A DNA stretch of 64,000 bases from positions 124,001 through 188,000 of the forward strand of contig NZ_FYEE01000005.1 of NCBI RefSeq assembly GCF_900187645.1. The letters run 5' to 3'. The DNA is from Pseudomonas sp. Irchel 3E20 (lineage in GTDB: Bacteria > Pseudomonadota > Gammaproteobacteria > Pseudomonadales > Pseudomonadaceae). The position numbers were made by a program, and so were the translations under genes. Below are positions 1-8,564 of this stretch, in pieces; the first letter of the stretch is position 1; each line of letters opens with the position of its first letter. The notes beneath the pieces were generated by a model that did no database searches, was not told where the DNA came from, and saw nothing but the letters and a program-made list of their open reading frames with translations.

Positions 1-541
1 GCCGCTGCCGGAAAACCGCTGCGCGCTGGTCTGGACCCGCGTCGGCATGGACGCCAAGCGCTTGGCGGAGCTGGACGAGCGCAGTTTCTTGAGCGAATTG
101 CAGGGCGTGTTCGGCTACCGCCTCGGCACCCTCAAGCACGTCGGCGCGCGGCACCTCTACCCGCTGACGCTGGTGGAGGCCGAAGAGCAAGTGCGGCCCC
201 ATCTGACGGTGCTGGGTAACGCGGCCCACAGCCTGCACCCCATCGCCGGGCAGGGCTTCAACCTGTCCCTGCGCGATGCCCAGGCCCTGGCCGATGCCTT
301 GCTGGCCAGTGAATTGCCACCGGGTGACTTCCCCACGCTGCAAGCCTATCGCGAGCGCCAGCGCCTCGATCAGCAGCTCACCGTGGGCTTTTCCGACCAG
401 GTCACGCGCCTGTTCGGCAGCACCCAACCCTTGGTGTCGTTTGGCCGCAACCTTGGCCTGCTGGGCCTCGACCTACTGCCGCCCGCCAAACGCTGGTTCG
501 CCCGCCAGGCCATGGGCCTGGGCACCCGGCCCGATATCTAA
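1..541 (+). CDS. ubiH: 2-polyprenyl-6-methoxyphenol hydroxylase UbiH, C-terminal part (5' end outside window)
   Basis: This is the C-terminal part of an FAD-dependent aromatic hydroxylase; the frame is open from base 2 to the TAA at 539-541. The segment GNAAHSLHPIAGQGFNL is the second FAD-binding motif of the UbiH/UbiI/COQ6 family, in which the Asp usually seen (GDAAH) is replaced by Asn. The family hydroxylates the ring of ubiquinone precursors at the inner membrane. The next gene is a paralogous hydroxylase starting 82 bp downstream, the ubiH-ubiI arrangement usual in Pseudomonas. Assignment as UbiH rather than UbiI rests on gene order and is inference; the family call is firm. The N-terminal GxGxxG Rossmann motif lies outside the window. 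Confidence 0.85.
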   Translation, partial: PLPENRCALVWTRVGMDAKRLAELDERSFLSELQGVFGYRLGTLKHVGARHLYPLTLVEAEEQVRPHLTVLGNAAHSLHPIAGQGFNLSLRDAQALADALLASELPPGDFPTLQAYRERQRLDQQLTVGFSDQVTRLFGSTQPLVSFGRNLGLLGLDLLPPAKRWFARQAMGLGTRPDI

Positions 542-623
542 GTTGCGCGCCCGGCGTGTGCCGGCGCGGCTCACTACAACCCTTTAGGTGCGACGCAAGT
601 CGCCCGCGAGACAGGCTTAAAGC

Positions 624-1847
624 ATGGACATGCGCGCAGATCTGCTGATTGTCGGGGCCGGAATGGTCGGGAGCGCCCTGGCGCTGGCGTTGCAGGGCAG
701 TGGCCTGGAGGTGCTGTTGATCGACGGCAGCCCTCTGAGCGTCAAACCCTTCGACCCCCAGGCCCCCTTCGAGCCACGGGTGAGCGCCTTGTCGGCCGCC
801 AGCCAGCGGATTCTCGAACGCCTCGGCGCCTGGGACGGCATCGCCCACCGCCGCGCCAGCCCCTACAACCAGATGCACGTGTGGGACGGCAGCGGCACCG
901 GGCAGATCCACTTCTCGGCGGCCAGCGTGCATGCCGAGGTGCTGGGCCATATCGTCGAAAACCGCGTGGTCCAGGACGCTTTGCTGGAGCGCCTGCACGC
1001 CTGCGACCTGGGCCTGCTGGCCAACGCGCGCCTGGAGCAGATGCGCCGCTCCGGCGACGACTGGCTGCTGACCCTGGCCGATGGCCGCACCTTGCGCGCG
1101 CCCCTGGTGATTGCCGCTGATGGCGCCCACTCCGCCGTGCGCCGCCTCACCGGGTGCGCGACCCGCGAATGGGATTACCTGCACCACGCCATTGTTACCA
1201 GCGTGCGCAGCAGCAAGGCGCACCAAATGACCGCGTGGCAGCGCTTCACCGACACCGGGCCGCTGGCCTTTCTGCCGTTGACGCGTGATGGCCAGCAAGA
1301 CTGGTGCTCCATCGTCTGGTCCACCACACCCAGCGAAGCCGAACGTTTGATGACCCTGGACGAGGAGGCCTTTTGCCGCGAACTGGAGCGCGCCTTTGAA
1401 GGACGCCTGGGCACGGTGCTCAGTGCCGACGGGCGGCTGTGCGTGCCCCTGCGCCAGCGCCACGCCAAGCGCTACGTGGCCGAAGGCCTGGCGCTGATCG
1501 GCGACGCGGCGCACACCATCCACCCGTTGGCCGGGCAGGGCGTCAACTTGGGCTTTCTCGATGCGGCGGTGCTGGCCGAGGTGCTGCTCAACGCCGCCAG
1601 CCGTGGCGAGCGCCTGGCGGACGTGAAAGTCCTCAGCCGCTTCGAGCGTCGGCGCATGCCCCACAACCTGGCGCTAATGAGCGCGATGGAAGGCTTCGAA
1701 CGCCTGTTCCAAGCCGACCAACTGCCGCTGCGCTGGCTGCGCAACACCGGGCTGAAAATGGTCGAGCAAATGCCCGAGGCCAAGGCCCTGTTCGTGCGCC
1801 AGGCCCTGGGCCTGAGCGGCGACCTGCCGGAGCTGGCCAAGGCTTGA
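624..1847 (+). CDS. ubiI: UbiI/VisC-type FAD-dependent ubiquinone-biosynthesis hydroxylase
   Basis: A 407-residue flavoprotein hydroxylase acting on a polyprenylphenol intermediate of ubiquinone synthesis. The N-terminus carries the ADP-binding fold (LLIVGAGMVGSALALAL, residues about 6-22) and the C-terminal half carries the FAD motif GDAAHTIHPLAGQGVNLGF near residue 293. Length is normal for the UbiH/UbiI/UbiF family. It follows ubiH on the same strand and probably belongs to the same operon (pepP-ubiH-ubiI in relatives). The ATG at 624 begins directly at the Rossmann strand. Which ring carbon is hydroxylated cannot be read from sequence; UbiI (C5) is favoured because Pseudomonas usually uses a Coq7-type enzyme at C6. 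Confidence 0.85.
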   Translation: MDMRADLLIVGAGMVGSALALALQGSGLEVLLIDGSPLSVKPFDPQAPFEPRVSALSAASQRILERLGAWDGIAHRRASPYNQMHVWDGSGTGQIHFSAASVHAEVLGHIVENRVVQDALLERLHACDLGLLANARLEQMRRSGDDWLLTLADGRTLRAPLVIAADGAHSAVRRLTGCATREWDYLHHAIVTSVRSSKAHQMTAWQRFTDTGPLAFLPLTRDGQQDWCSIVWSTTPSEAERLMTLDEEAFCRELERAFEGRLGTVLSADGRLCVPLRQRHAKRYVAEGLALIGDAAHTIHPLAGQGVNLGFLDAAVLAEVLLNAASRGERLADVKVLSRFERRRMPHNLALMSAMEGFERLFQADQLPLRWLRNTGLKMVEQMPEAKALFVRQALGLSGDLPELAKA

Positions 1848-1925
1848 GTGGGCAATATCTGAGCGGACACTGCGGGCCCTGCAACATCCAGTAACGCCTG
1901 GGCTCAGTGATCGATTGAGAACGTA

Positions 1926-1944
1926 AATGTGAGTCCTTATCATT
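1926..1944. promoter_or_regulatory. Candidate Fur box upstream of fbpA
   Basis: The 19-mer AATGTGAGTCCTTATCATT matches 15 of 19 positions of the Fur-type sequence AATGAGAATGATTATCATT as I recall it. It lies 33 bp before the start of an iron-binding protein gene, where Fur repression would be expected. This is visual matching, not a scored search. Confidence 0.5.
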
Positions 1945-1976
1945 TGACCCCCTCCTGACTACGAGAGACCGCTCCC

Positions 1977-2978
1977 ATGTTGGCACCCAAGCGCCTGCTC
2001 ACTGCCCTCGCACTGACCCTGATTGGCACCACCGCCCAGGCGGCCGACGAGGTGGTGGTCTACTCCTCGCGCATCGACGAACTCATCAAACCGGTATTTG
2101 ACGCCTACACCCAGGAAACCGGGGTCAAGATCAAGTTCATCACCGACAAAGAAGCGCCGCTGATGCAGCGCATCAAGGCCGAGGGTGAAAACGCCACCGC
2201 CGACCTGCTGCTCACCGTTGACGCCGGCAACCTGTGGCAGGCCGAGCAGATGGGCATCCTGCAACCGTTCACCTCGCCGGTGATCGACGCCAACATTCCC
2301 AGGCAATACCGTGCGTCCAGCCACGCCTGGACCGGCCTGAGCCTGCGGGCGCGGACCATCGCCTACTCCACCGCGCGGGTCAAACCCGGTGAACTGACCA
2401 CCTACGAAGCCCTGGCCGATAAACAGTGGGAAGGGCGCCTGTGCCTGCGCACCGCGAAAAAGGTCTATAACCAGTCGCTGACCGCCACCCTGATCGAAAC
2501 CCACGGCGAGGCCAAGGCCGAGGAAATCATCAAGGGCTGGGTCAACAACCTGTCTACCGATGTGTTCTCTGACGACGTCGCGGTACTGGAGGCGATCAAC
2601 GCCGGGCAGTGCGACGTGGGCATCGTCAACACCTACTACTACGGGCGCCTGCACAAGCAGAAGCCGGACCTGGGCGTGAAACTGTTCTGGCCCAACCAGG
2701 CTGATCGCGGCGTACACGTGAACCTGTCGGGCATCGGCCTGACCAAGCACGCGCCGCACCCGGCAGCGGCCAAGGCCCTGGTGGAGTGGATGACCACCGC
2801 CCCAGCGCAGAAAATCTTCGCCGACGTGAACCAGGAATTCCCGGCCAACCCGGCCGTGGCACCGTCCGCCGAAGTGGCGGGGTGGGGCAAGTTCACCGCC
2901 GATTCGCTGCCCGTGGAAGTCGCCGGCAAGCGCCAGGCGCAAGCCATCCGCCTGATGGATCGCGCTGGCTGGAACTGA
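1977..2978 (+). CDS. fbpA: Periplasmic Fe(III)-binding protein of an FbpABC/HitABC-type ABC transporter
   Basis: A 333-residue class-II periplasmic binding protein for ferric iron. Residues 1-22 are a classical signal peptide ending TAQA-AD. The mature protein starts [20 protein letters not shown], the standard opening of the FbpA/FutA family, and ends with the usual [17 protein letters not shown] pair of tyrosines in NTYYYGRL (near residue 220) fits the iron-coordinating Tyr pair of this family. The permease gene follows after 164 bp containing a REPIN, and a Fur-like box lies just upstream. No ATPase gene (fbpC) is adjacent, so the transporter must borrow one encoded elsewhere. PA5217/HitA is the likely P. 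aeruginosa counterpart. Confidence 0.92.
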   Translation: MLAPKRLLTALALTLIGTTAQAADEVVVYSSRIDELIKPVFDAYTQETGVKIKFITDKEAPLMQRIKAEGENATADLLLTVDAGNLWQAEQMGILQPFTSPVIDANIPRQYRASSHAWTGLSLRARTIAYSTARVKPGELTTYEALADKQWEGRLCLRTAKKVYNQSLTATLIETHGEAKAEEIIKGWVNNLSTDVFSDDVAVLEAINAGQCDVGIVNTYYYGRLHKQKPDLGVKLFWPNQADRGVHVNLSGIGLTKHAPHPAAAKALVEWMTTAPAQKIFADVNQEFPANPAVAPSAEVAGWGKFTADSLPVEVAGKRQAQAIRLMDRAGWN

Positions 2979-3008
2979 GTACAATCTGTAGCGCAGCGTA
3001 ATGCCCGT

Positions 3009-3096
3009 GTGGGAGCGGGCCTGCTCACGATAGCGGCCAGTCAGCCGAAACCTTGGTTGACTGAGCCATGCGTATCGCGAGCAGGCTCGCTCCCAC
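3009..3096. repeat. REPIN (two inverted GTGG-type REP sequences)
   Basis: GTGGGAGCGGGCCTGCTC at the left is mirrored by GAGCAGGCTCGCTCCCAC at the right, about 50 bp apart. This is the paired REP doublet common in fluorescens-group genomes. It sits between fbpA and fbpB and could fold in mRNA, lowering fbpB expression relative to fbpA. Confidence 0.85.
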
Positions 3097-3142
3097 AGTG
3101 TTTTGTGCCGCTCCCCAGTCCGCCCTCTGAGAGAGTTTTTTC

Positions 3143-4759
3143 TTGGCCCATCCCGCCCAACGCCGCTGGTATCCCCTGGTTTTTGCCGTCGCCGCGCTGG
3201 TGTTGCTGCCGCTGAGTGTGCTGCTGCTGTCGTGGCAGTCGGTCGATACGCAGATCTGGTCGCACCTGTGGCAAACCCAGATGCCGCGCCTGCTGGGCAA
3301 CACCCTGACGCTGGTGCTGGGGGTGGGCGTGGGTGTGACGCTGCTGGGGGTGAGCCTGGCGTGGTTGACCAGCCTCTGTGAGTTCCCCGGCCGGCGCTGG
3401 CTGGACTGGGCATTGATGCTGCCCTTCGCCATCCCCGCTTATGTATTGGCCTTTGTCTTTGTCGGCCTGCTGGATTTCTCGGGGCCGGTGCAAAGCCTGC
3501 TGCGCGAGTGGTTCGGCACGGGCCTGCACCTGCCGCGGGTGCGCTCCACCGGCGGGGTGATCCTGGTGCTGGTGCTGGTGTTCTATCCCTACGTTTACCT
3601 GTTGGCGCGCACGGCGTTCCTGGCCCAGGGCAAGGGCCTGATGGAAGCGGCGCGGGTGCTCGGCCAATCGCCGTGGCAAGCGTTCTGGCGCGTGGCCCTG
3701 CCCATGGCGCGCCCGGCCATTGGCGCGGGGGTGGCGCTGGCGCTGATGGAAACCCTGGCGGATTTCGGCGCCGTGTCGGTGTTCAATTTCGATACCTTCA
3801 CCACGGCCATCTACAAGACCTGGTACGGCTTTTTCAGCCTCTCCAGCGCCGCTCAGCTGGCCAGCCTACTGTTGCTGGCGGTGATGCTGGTGCTCTATGG
3901 CGAACGCCGCGCCCGGGGCGCCAGCCGCGCCAGCAACGAGCGCCCGCGGGGCAAGGCGCTGTATCACCTGCGCGGTTTCAAGGCCCTGGCCGCCAGCGGT
4001 TGGTGCCTGTTGGTGTTCGCCTGTGCGTTCGTCATCCCGATGCTGCAATTGCTGGTGTGGTTCTGGCAACGCGGGCGCCTCGACCTCGACGAACGCTACG
4101 CCGCCCTTATCAGCCACACCCTGTACTTGGGCGCTATGGCTGCGTTGATTACCGTCAGCGTGGCCCTGGTGCTGGCCTTCGCCCGGCGCCTGGCGCCGAC
4201 CCGGGCGATTCGTTCCGGGGTCAGCCTGGCGAACCTGGGCTACGCCTTGCCGGGTTCGGTGCTGGCGGTGTCGATCATGCTGGCGTTCAGCTACCTGGAC
4301 CGCGTGCTGGTGATCCCGGCCTCGTCCTGGCTGGGCGGTGCCGGTAAGCCATTGCTGCTGGGCAGCCTGGCGGCGCTGTTGCTGGCGTATCTGGTGCGTT
4401 TTATCGCAGTGGCCTACGGGCCGCTGGAGAACAGCCTGGGGCGAATCCGCCCGTCATTGCCCGAAGCGGCACGTAGCCTGGGTGTCAGTGGGCCGCGACT
4501 GTTTTTCAAAGTGTATCTGCCGTTGTTGCTGCCCGGCACCCTGAGTGCGGCGCTGCTGGTGTTCGTCGATGTGCTCAAGGAAATGCCCGCCACCCTGCTG
4601 ATGCGCCCGTTCGGCTGGGACACCCTGGCGGTGCGGGTGTTCGAGATGACCAGCGAGGGCGAGTGGGCGCGGGCGTCGTTGCCGGCCCTGACCCTGGTTT
4701 TGGTCGGCCTGTTACCGGTGATCGGATTGATCCGCCGCTCGGCGCATCGAACGGGCTAG
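3143..4759 (+). CDS. fbpB: Fe(III) ABC transporter permease (two fused BPD modules)
   Basis: A 538-residue inner-membrane permease of the FbpB/SfuB family, made of two binding-protein-dependent transport modules, each with about six membrane helices, separated by a basic loop near residues 250-270. The EAA-type cytoplasmic loops are visible (MEAARVLGQSPWQAFWRVALPMARP and LPEAARSLGVSGPRLFFKVYLPLL begin them, quoted here in part). The start is TTG at 3143, preceded by a GAGAG ribosome site; no better ATG is available without removing the N-terminal region. It should partner with FbpA immediately upstream; the ATPase is not in the window. Confidence 0.9.
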   Translation: MAHPAQRRWYPLVFAVAALVLLPLSVLLLSWQSVDTQIWSHLWQTQMPRLLGNTLTLVLGVGVGVTLLGVSLAWLTSLCEFPGRRWLDWALMLPFAIPAYVLAFVFVGLLDFSGPVQSLLREWFGTGLHLPRVRSTGGVILVLVLVFYPYVYLLARTAFLAQGKGLMEAARVLGQSPWQAFWRVALPMARPAIGAGVALALMETLADFGAVSVFNFDTFTTAIYKTWYGFFSLSSAAQLASLLLLAVMLVLYGERRARGASRASNERPRGKALYHLRGFKALAASGWCLLVFACAFVIPMLQLLVWFWQRGRLDLDERYAALISHTLYLGAMAALITVSVALVLAFARRLAPTRAIRSGVSLANLGYALPGSVLAVSIMLAFSYLDRVLVIPASSWLGGAGKPLLLGSLAALLLAYLVRFIAVAYGPLENSLGRIRPSLPEAARSLGVSGPRLFFKVYLPLLLPGTLSAALLVFVDVLKEMPATLLMRPFGWDTLAVRVFEMTSEGEWARASLPALTLVLVGLLPVIGLIRRSAHRTG

Positions 4760-4782
4760 GTGCTAGTCCTACACCTTGCGGC

Positions 4783-4912
4783 TACAATGCGCCGCATTCG
4801 GTGCGGTCCGCCTGACCGGCCGGGTCGCTGAAAGCCGTCGCAAGCCCTGTATTGCGGGGCTTTTGCCAGCACAGCGCCCGCGCACCTTCGCCACGCCCGG
4901 AAGGAGAAACCC
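4783..4912 (+). promoter_or_regulatory. gcvT promoter and structured 5' leader with a terminator-like hairpin
   Basis: A TACAAT -10-like hexamer lies at 4783-4788, which would leave a leader of about 118 nt before the gcvT ATG. The leader contains hairpin CCGCA-TTCGG-TGCGG, a GACC/GGTC hairpin, and at 4842-4862 AAGCCC/GGGCTT followed by a short T run, which looks like an intrinsic terminator. I do not recognise the glycine-riboswitch core here. Attenuation is inference. Confidence 0.35.
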
Positions 4913-5995
4913 ATGGGACAGCGCACGCCTCTGTATGACCTTCATCTCGCCCTCGGCGCGAAGATGGTCGATTTTGGCGGTTGGGATATGCCTTTGCATT
5001 ACGGCTCGCAAGTCGAGGAGCACCACCAGGTGCGCCGTGACTGCGGGGTTTTCGATGTATCCCACATGACCGTGATCGACGTCGCCGGCCCCCAGGCCAA
5101 GGCGTGGCTCCAGCATTTGCTGGCCAATGACGTCGAACGCCTGCACAGCACCGGCTCTGCCTTGTACAGCGCCATGCTCAACGAGCGTGGCGGCGTGGTG
5201 GACGACATGATCGTCTACCGTCTCGACGAGGGTTACCGCTTGGTGGTCAACGCCGCGACCCGCGACCAGGACGTGGCCTGGATGCACGCGCAACTGGGCG
5301 CCTACCAGGTGCAACTGCATGAGCGTACCGAGTTGGCGATGCTGGCGATCCAGGGGCCCCATGCCCGGCACAAGATCGCCGAACTGGTGAGCCAGCCCCG
5401 CGCCGCCATGATCCAGCAACTCAAGCCCTTTGAAGGCCACGCCGATGGCGACTGGTTCATCGCCCGCACCGGTTACACCGGCGAGGATGGCCTGGAGATC
5501 CTCCTGCCGGCCGACCAGGCCCCGGGGTTTTTCAACGACCTGGTGGGCGCCGGCATTTCCCCCATCGGCCTTGGCGCCCGTGACACCCTGCGCCTGGAGG
5601 CCGGCATGAACCTCTACGGGCAGGACATCCACCAGGACGTCTCGCCGCTGGCGGCCAACATGGCCTGGAGCATCGCCTGGGAGCCGGCCAGCCGTCATTT
5701 CATCGGGCGCAGCGCCCTAGAGGCCGAAAAAGCCGCTGGCGTGGCGACCAAACTGGTGGGCCTGGTGCTGGAAGAACGCGGTGTTCTGCGTGCCCATCAG
5801 GTGGTGCGCATCGCCAATGTTGGCGAAGGTGAGATCACCAGTGGTAGTTTCTCCCCTACGCTTAGCAAGTCGATTGCCCTGGCCCGCGTGCCGATGGCGA
5901 CCGCTGACCGTGGCGAAGTGGAAATCCGTGGCAAGTGGTATCCGGTTCGTGTGGTCAAGCCCACGTTTGTGCGGCACGGCAAAGCCTTGATCTAA
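4913..5995 (+). CDS. gcvT: Glycine cleavage system T protein (aminomethyltransferase)
   Basis: A 360-residue tetrahydrofolate-dependent aminomethyltransferase. It takes the aminomethyl group from lipoylated GcvH and makes 5,10-methylene-THF plus ammonia. The N-terminus [20 protein letters not shown] and the segment GVFDVSHM are hallmarks of the GcvT family; the C-terminal barrel domain ends with [19 protein letters not shown] and the final [11 protein letters not shown]. Start ATG follows GGAGAAACCC. gcvH follows after 52 bp in the same direction. gcvP, which follows gcvH in P. aeruginosa as I recall it, is missing here and must lie elsewhere. Confidence 0.95.
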   Translation: MGQRTPLYDLHLALGAKMVDFGGWDMPLHYGSQVEEHHQVRRDCGVFDVSHMTVIDVAGPQAKAWLQHLLANDVERLHSTGSALYSAMLNERGGVVDDMIVYRLDEGYRLVVNAATRDQDVAWMHAQLGAYQVQLHERTELAMLAIQGPHARHKIAELVSQPRAAMIQQLKPFEGHADGDWFIARTGYTGEDGLEILLPADQAPGFFNDLVGAGISPIGLGARDTLRLEAGMNLYGQDIHQDVSPLAANMAWSIAWEPASRHFIGRSALEAEKAAGVATKLVGLVLEERGVLRAHQVVRIANVGEGEITSGSFSPTLSKSIALARVPMATADRGEVEIRGKWYPVRVVKPTFVRHGKALI

Positions 5996-6047
5996 CTCCC
6001 TATTGGCGGGTATCAGCCGCTGACATTTCTTCTTGAGGACACCGAAT

Positions 6048-6431
6048 ATGAGCAATATCCCTGTCGATCTACGGTTTGCTGAAAGTCACGAATGGGCCCG
6101 CCTGGAAGCTGATGGCACGGTGACCGTCGGGATCAGCGACCACGCCCAGGAAGCCTTGGGCGATGTGGTGTTCGTGGAGCTGGCCGAAATCGGCAAGGTG
6201 TTCGCGGCGGGCGATCAGGCCGGTGTCGTTGAGTCGGTGAAAGCCGCTTCCGATATCTATGCCCCGGTGGCCGGCGAAGTGATCGCGGTCAACGAGGCGC
6301 TCACTGGCGAGCCTGAATTGCTTAACAGCGCGCCCTATGATTCGTGGATCTTCAAGCTCAAGCCGAGCGACAAAGGTGAGCTGGACAAGTTGCTGGACGC
6401 TGCTGGCTACAAAGCCGTTCTCGGCGAGTAA
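6048..6431 (+). CDS. gcvH: Glycine cleavage system H protein
   Basis: A 127-residue lipoyl carrier protein that shuttles the aminomethyl group between GcvP and GcvT and presents it to the L protein. The lipoylation site is Lys65 in [16 protein letters not shown]. The opening LRFAESHEW and the closing segment ending [11 protein letters not shown] are typical. ATG at 6048 is chosen over an in-frame TTG at 6033 because GAGGA sits 8 nt upstream of the ATG. It is the last gene of a gcvT-gcvH unit, closed by a strong terminator. Confidence 0.95.
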   Translation: MSNIPVDLRFAESHEWARLEADGTVTVGISDHAQEALGDVVFVELAEIGKVFAAGDQAGVVESVKAASDIYAPVAGEVIAVNEALTGEPELLNSAPYDSWIFKLKPSDKGELDKLLDAAGYKAVLGE

Positions 6432-6449
6432 GCCCCACGCGGCACCCCA

Positions 6450-6480
6450 AAGCCCCGACCTGTCGGGGCTTTTTGCTTTT
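6450..6480 (+). terminator. Rho-independent terminator after gcvH
   Basis: AAGCCCCGAC-CT-GTCGGGGCTT hairpin followed by TTTTGCTTTTT, 19 bp after the gcvH stop codon. It separates gcvTH from everything downstream. Confidence 0.9.
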
Positions 6481-6657
6481 TGCACGCAGGCCCCGGCGAC
6501 GATTTTGCCGCCGGGCGCGGGCGGGCCCGCTTATTACTAGGTTGTTTGGGCTGCGCTGCATCGCCCCACGCCAGGGCCCACAAGTACTGGCCGACGGTGA
6601 ACCGGGCGACCGCCATTTGTTCTGCGCCTGTGTGCCGCTGGAGGATTACCGCCAGGC

Positions 6658-6689
6658 ACAAAAAACCGCTCATCGAGAGCGGTTTTTTT
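6658..6689. terminator. Bidirectional terminator between gcvTH and the minus-strand DUF2388 gene
   Basis: AAAACCGCTC-ATCGA-GAGCGGTTTT with A/T runs on both sides, 18 bp beyond the stop codon of the minus-strand gene. The remaining 178 bp between this and the gcvH terminator show no convincing gene. Confidence 0.85.
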
Positions 6690-6706
6690 CATCGGGTGTC
6701 GCGGGT

Positions 6707-7021
6707 TTACTCGGCGACGGCGTTCTTGGCCAGGATGGCGTTTGCCAGTTCCATGTCTGTGGCGGCCAGGCCTGGGTTGTCGGCACGCACTTTCTGCATG
6801 GCGGCTTCCAGGTACGGCCCGCGGATACCACCGTCGCTGGCCACGAAGCTGCCGGCGTCATCCTGGGCGGCGACGATCAGCTTGTGATCCTTGAAGGTCA
6901 GGTAGGTGGAGCCAGTGGTGGCGCCTGAGGAAATGACGTTACGCCAGAAGCTGTCGGCCATTGCCGAACCGACAGGAAGGGACAGCAGGGCAAGGGTGGC
7001 GACAGCAATTTTGAGACGCAT
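6707..7021 (-). CDS. DUF2388 domain-containing small exported protein
   Basis: A 104-residue protein with a signal peptide (MRLKIAVATLALLSLPVGSAMA, cleaved before DSFWRN). The mature part, about 82 residues, has the family pattern SSGATTGSTYLTFKDHKLIVAAQDDAGSF and ends with DMELANAILAKN. I recognise it as the Pseudomonas DUF2388 family, periplasmic and of unknown function. ATG at 7021 is preferred over longer in-frame starts because it begins the signal peptide. It is followed by a terminator. Upstream on the same strand, 68 bp away, is the NfeD-like gene, so co-transcription is possible but not shown. Confidence 0.8.
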   Translation of the reverse strand: MRLKIAVATLALLSLPVGSAMADSFWRNVISSGATTGSTYLTFKDHKLIVAAQDDAGSFVASDGGIRGPYLEAAMQKVRADNPGLAATDMELANAILAKNAVAE

Positions 7022-7089
7022 GATGGGTGACTCCAGCTGGGTTATCTGAAGGGTTTGATGCCCAATAGCCCAGTGGAGTTCCGTTGCCA

Positions 7090-7539
7090 TCAGTCGATGC
7101 GTTCTACCTGAAGAATGACGCCATCCTGTGCGATAACTCGCACCTGGGCGCCGACGGGTGCGTCCGGGCCCTTGGCCATCCACACACTGTCCGCGACCTT
7201 GATCTTGCCGCGCCCGCCGGTAATGGCTTCATGCACGGTGAAGGTGCGGCCGATCAGTTCCTGGCCGCGCAGGTTGAGGTTGGGTTGGTCGCTGGCGCGC
7301 ACCGCGCTGCGCTGGCGTCGCCACCAGTACAGGGCGGTCAGCACCGAGAGCAGGCCAAACAACAGGAACTGCATTTCCCAGGACAGCTCGGGCATCAGGA
7401 ACGTCAGCACGCCAACCGCGGCGGCGGCGAGGCCGATCCACAGCAGGTAGCCGCCGGCACCGAACACTTCGAGGATCAACAGCACGGTGCCCAGCGCCAG
7501 CCAGTCCCAGAACGACAGTTGTTGCAGGAATTCCCACAT
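7090..7539 (-). CDS. NfeD family membrane protein
   Basis: A 149-residue protein of the short NfeD type. Residues about 10-80 form three membrane helices (WLALGTVLLILEVFGAGGYL, then WIGLAAAAVGVLTFL, then FLLFGLLSVLTALYWW) and residues about 95-149 form a soluble OB-fold domain (LIGRTFTVHEAITGGRGKIKV). NfeD proteins partner with SPFH/stomatin proteins, and such a gene lies just upstream, 10 bp away on the same strand. The pair is thought to organise membrane microdomains or control membrane protease activity; a specific role here is unknown. ATG at 7539 is chosen so that the protein begins at MWEFLQQLSFWDW. Confidence 0.9.
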   Translation of the reverse strand: MWEFLQQLSFWDWLALGTVLLILEVFGAGGYLLWIGLAAAAVGVLTFLMPELSWEMQFLLFGLLSVLTALYWWRRQRSAVRASDQPNLNLRGQELIGRTFTVHEAITGGRGKIKVADSVWMAKGPDAPVGAQVRVIAQDGVILQVERID

Positions 7540-7549
7540 GGCGTTGGCC

Positions 7550-8470
7550 TCAGGCCTTCTTGCTGTCGAAGGTGGCCTTGACGATCTCGCCGATGCCGCC
7601 CACCGCGCCAATCACCTGGCTGGCTTCCAGTGGCATCAGGATCACTTTGCTGTTGTTGGCCGAGGCCAGTTTGCCCAGGGCATCGATGTACTTTTGCGCG
7701 ACGAAGTAGTTGATCGCTTGCACGTTGCCGGTGGCGATGGCTTCGGACACCACCTGGGTGGCGCGGGCTTCGGCTTCGGCCTGGCGCTCGCGGGCTTCGG
7801 ATTCGAGGAATGCTGCCTGACGTTCACCCTCGGCTTCGAGGATCTGCGCCTGCTTCTTGCCTTCGGCGGTCAGGATCGCGGCGGCACGCAGGCCTTCGGC
7901 TTCGAGGATTTGTGCGCGCTTGACCCGTTCGGCTTTCATCTGCCCGGACATGGCGGCCATCAGGTCGGCGGGCGGGCTGATGTCCTTGATCTCGATCCGG
8001 GTGATCTTGATGCCCCACGGCGCTGTCGCTTCATCGACGGTGCGCAGCAGTTTTTCGTTGATACCGTCACGCTGGCTGAGCATGGCGTCCAGCTCCATGG
8101 AGCCGAGCACGGTACGGATGTTGGTTTGCAGCAGGTTGCGGATGGCGTGTTCGAGGTTGTTCACCTCGTAGGCGGCCTGGGCGGTGTTGACCACCTGGAA
8201 GAAGCACACGGCGTCGATCTGCACGGTGGCGTTGTCGGCGGTGATGACTTCCTGGGGCGGGATGTCCAGCACGCTTTCCATGACGTTGATCTTGCGCCCG
8301 ATGCGGTCCATGACCGGGATGATGATGTTCAGGCCTGGCTTGAGGGTGTTGGTGTAGCGGCCGAAGCGCTCGACGGTCCATTGGTAGCCCTGGGGCACCA
8401 CTTTGAAACCCATGAAGACGATGGCGATGGCCAAGCCGACGAAAAGCAGAAGCACTGTACCGATTTGCAT
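7550..8470 (-). CDS. SPFH/band-7 (stomatin/slipin-like) membrane protein
   Basis: A 306-residue protein with an N-terminal hydrophobic helix ([18 protein letters not shown]) followed by a band-7 domain beginning [25 protein letters not shown], which is near-diagnostic for the paraslipin/QmcA branch. A charged, Ala/Glu/Gln-rich coiled coil (residues about 190-250, [20 protein letters not shown] as an example) and a C-terminal oligomerisation part follow. These proteins assemble ring scaffolds at the inner membrane and associate with NfeD partners and proteases such as FtsH. The NfeD gene is 10 bp downstream, a conserved pairing. ATG at 8470 precedes the membrane helix. Confidence 0.92.
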   Translation of the reverse strand: MQIGTVLLLFVGLAIAIVFMGFKVVPQGYQWTVERFGRYTNTLKPGLNIIIPVMDRIGRKINVMESVLDIPPQEVITADNATVQIDAVCFFQVVNTAQAAYEVNNLEHAIRNLLQTNIRTVLGSMELDAMLSQRDGINEKLLRTVDEATAPWGIKITRIEIKDISPPADLMAAMSGQMKAERVKRAQILEAEGLRAAAILTAEGKKQAQILEAEGERQAAFLESEARERQAEAEARATQVVSEAIATGNVQAINYFVAQKYIDALGKLASANNSKVILMPLEASQVIGAVGGIGEIVKATFDSKKA

Positions 8471-8564
8471 AACCGTTCCCTGTTCAAGTTTTAATCAAGT
8501 GCACGCGAGGGGTGTGATTGTAGCGAGGTGTTTAAAGCAGAAGAACCCGTTCATACGGCTAGCA

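Noticed and set aside
402-1664. Long open frame on the minus strand opposite ubiI
   Set aside because: A GC-rich antisense shadow; low-complexity His/Gln/Gly-rich translation, while the plus strand has clear UbiI motifs.
6570-6670. Possible CDGSH-like or other gene fragment (QGPQVLADGEPGDRHLFCAC in one frame) between gcvH and the DUF2388 gene
   Set aside because: Only a short resemblance with CxC and none of the later CDGSH residues; no start codon with a ribosome site, and two terminators enclose the stretch.
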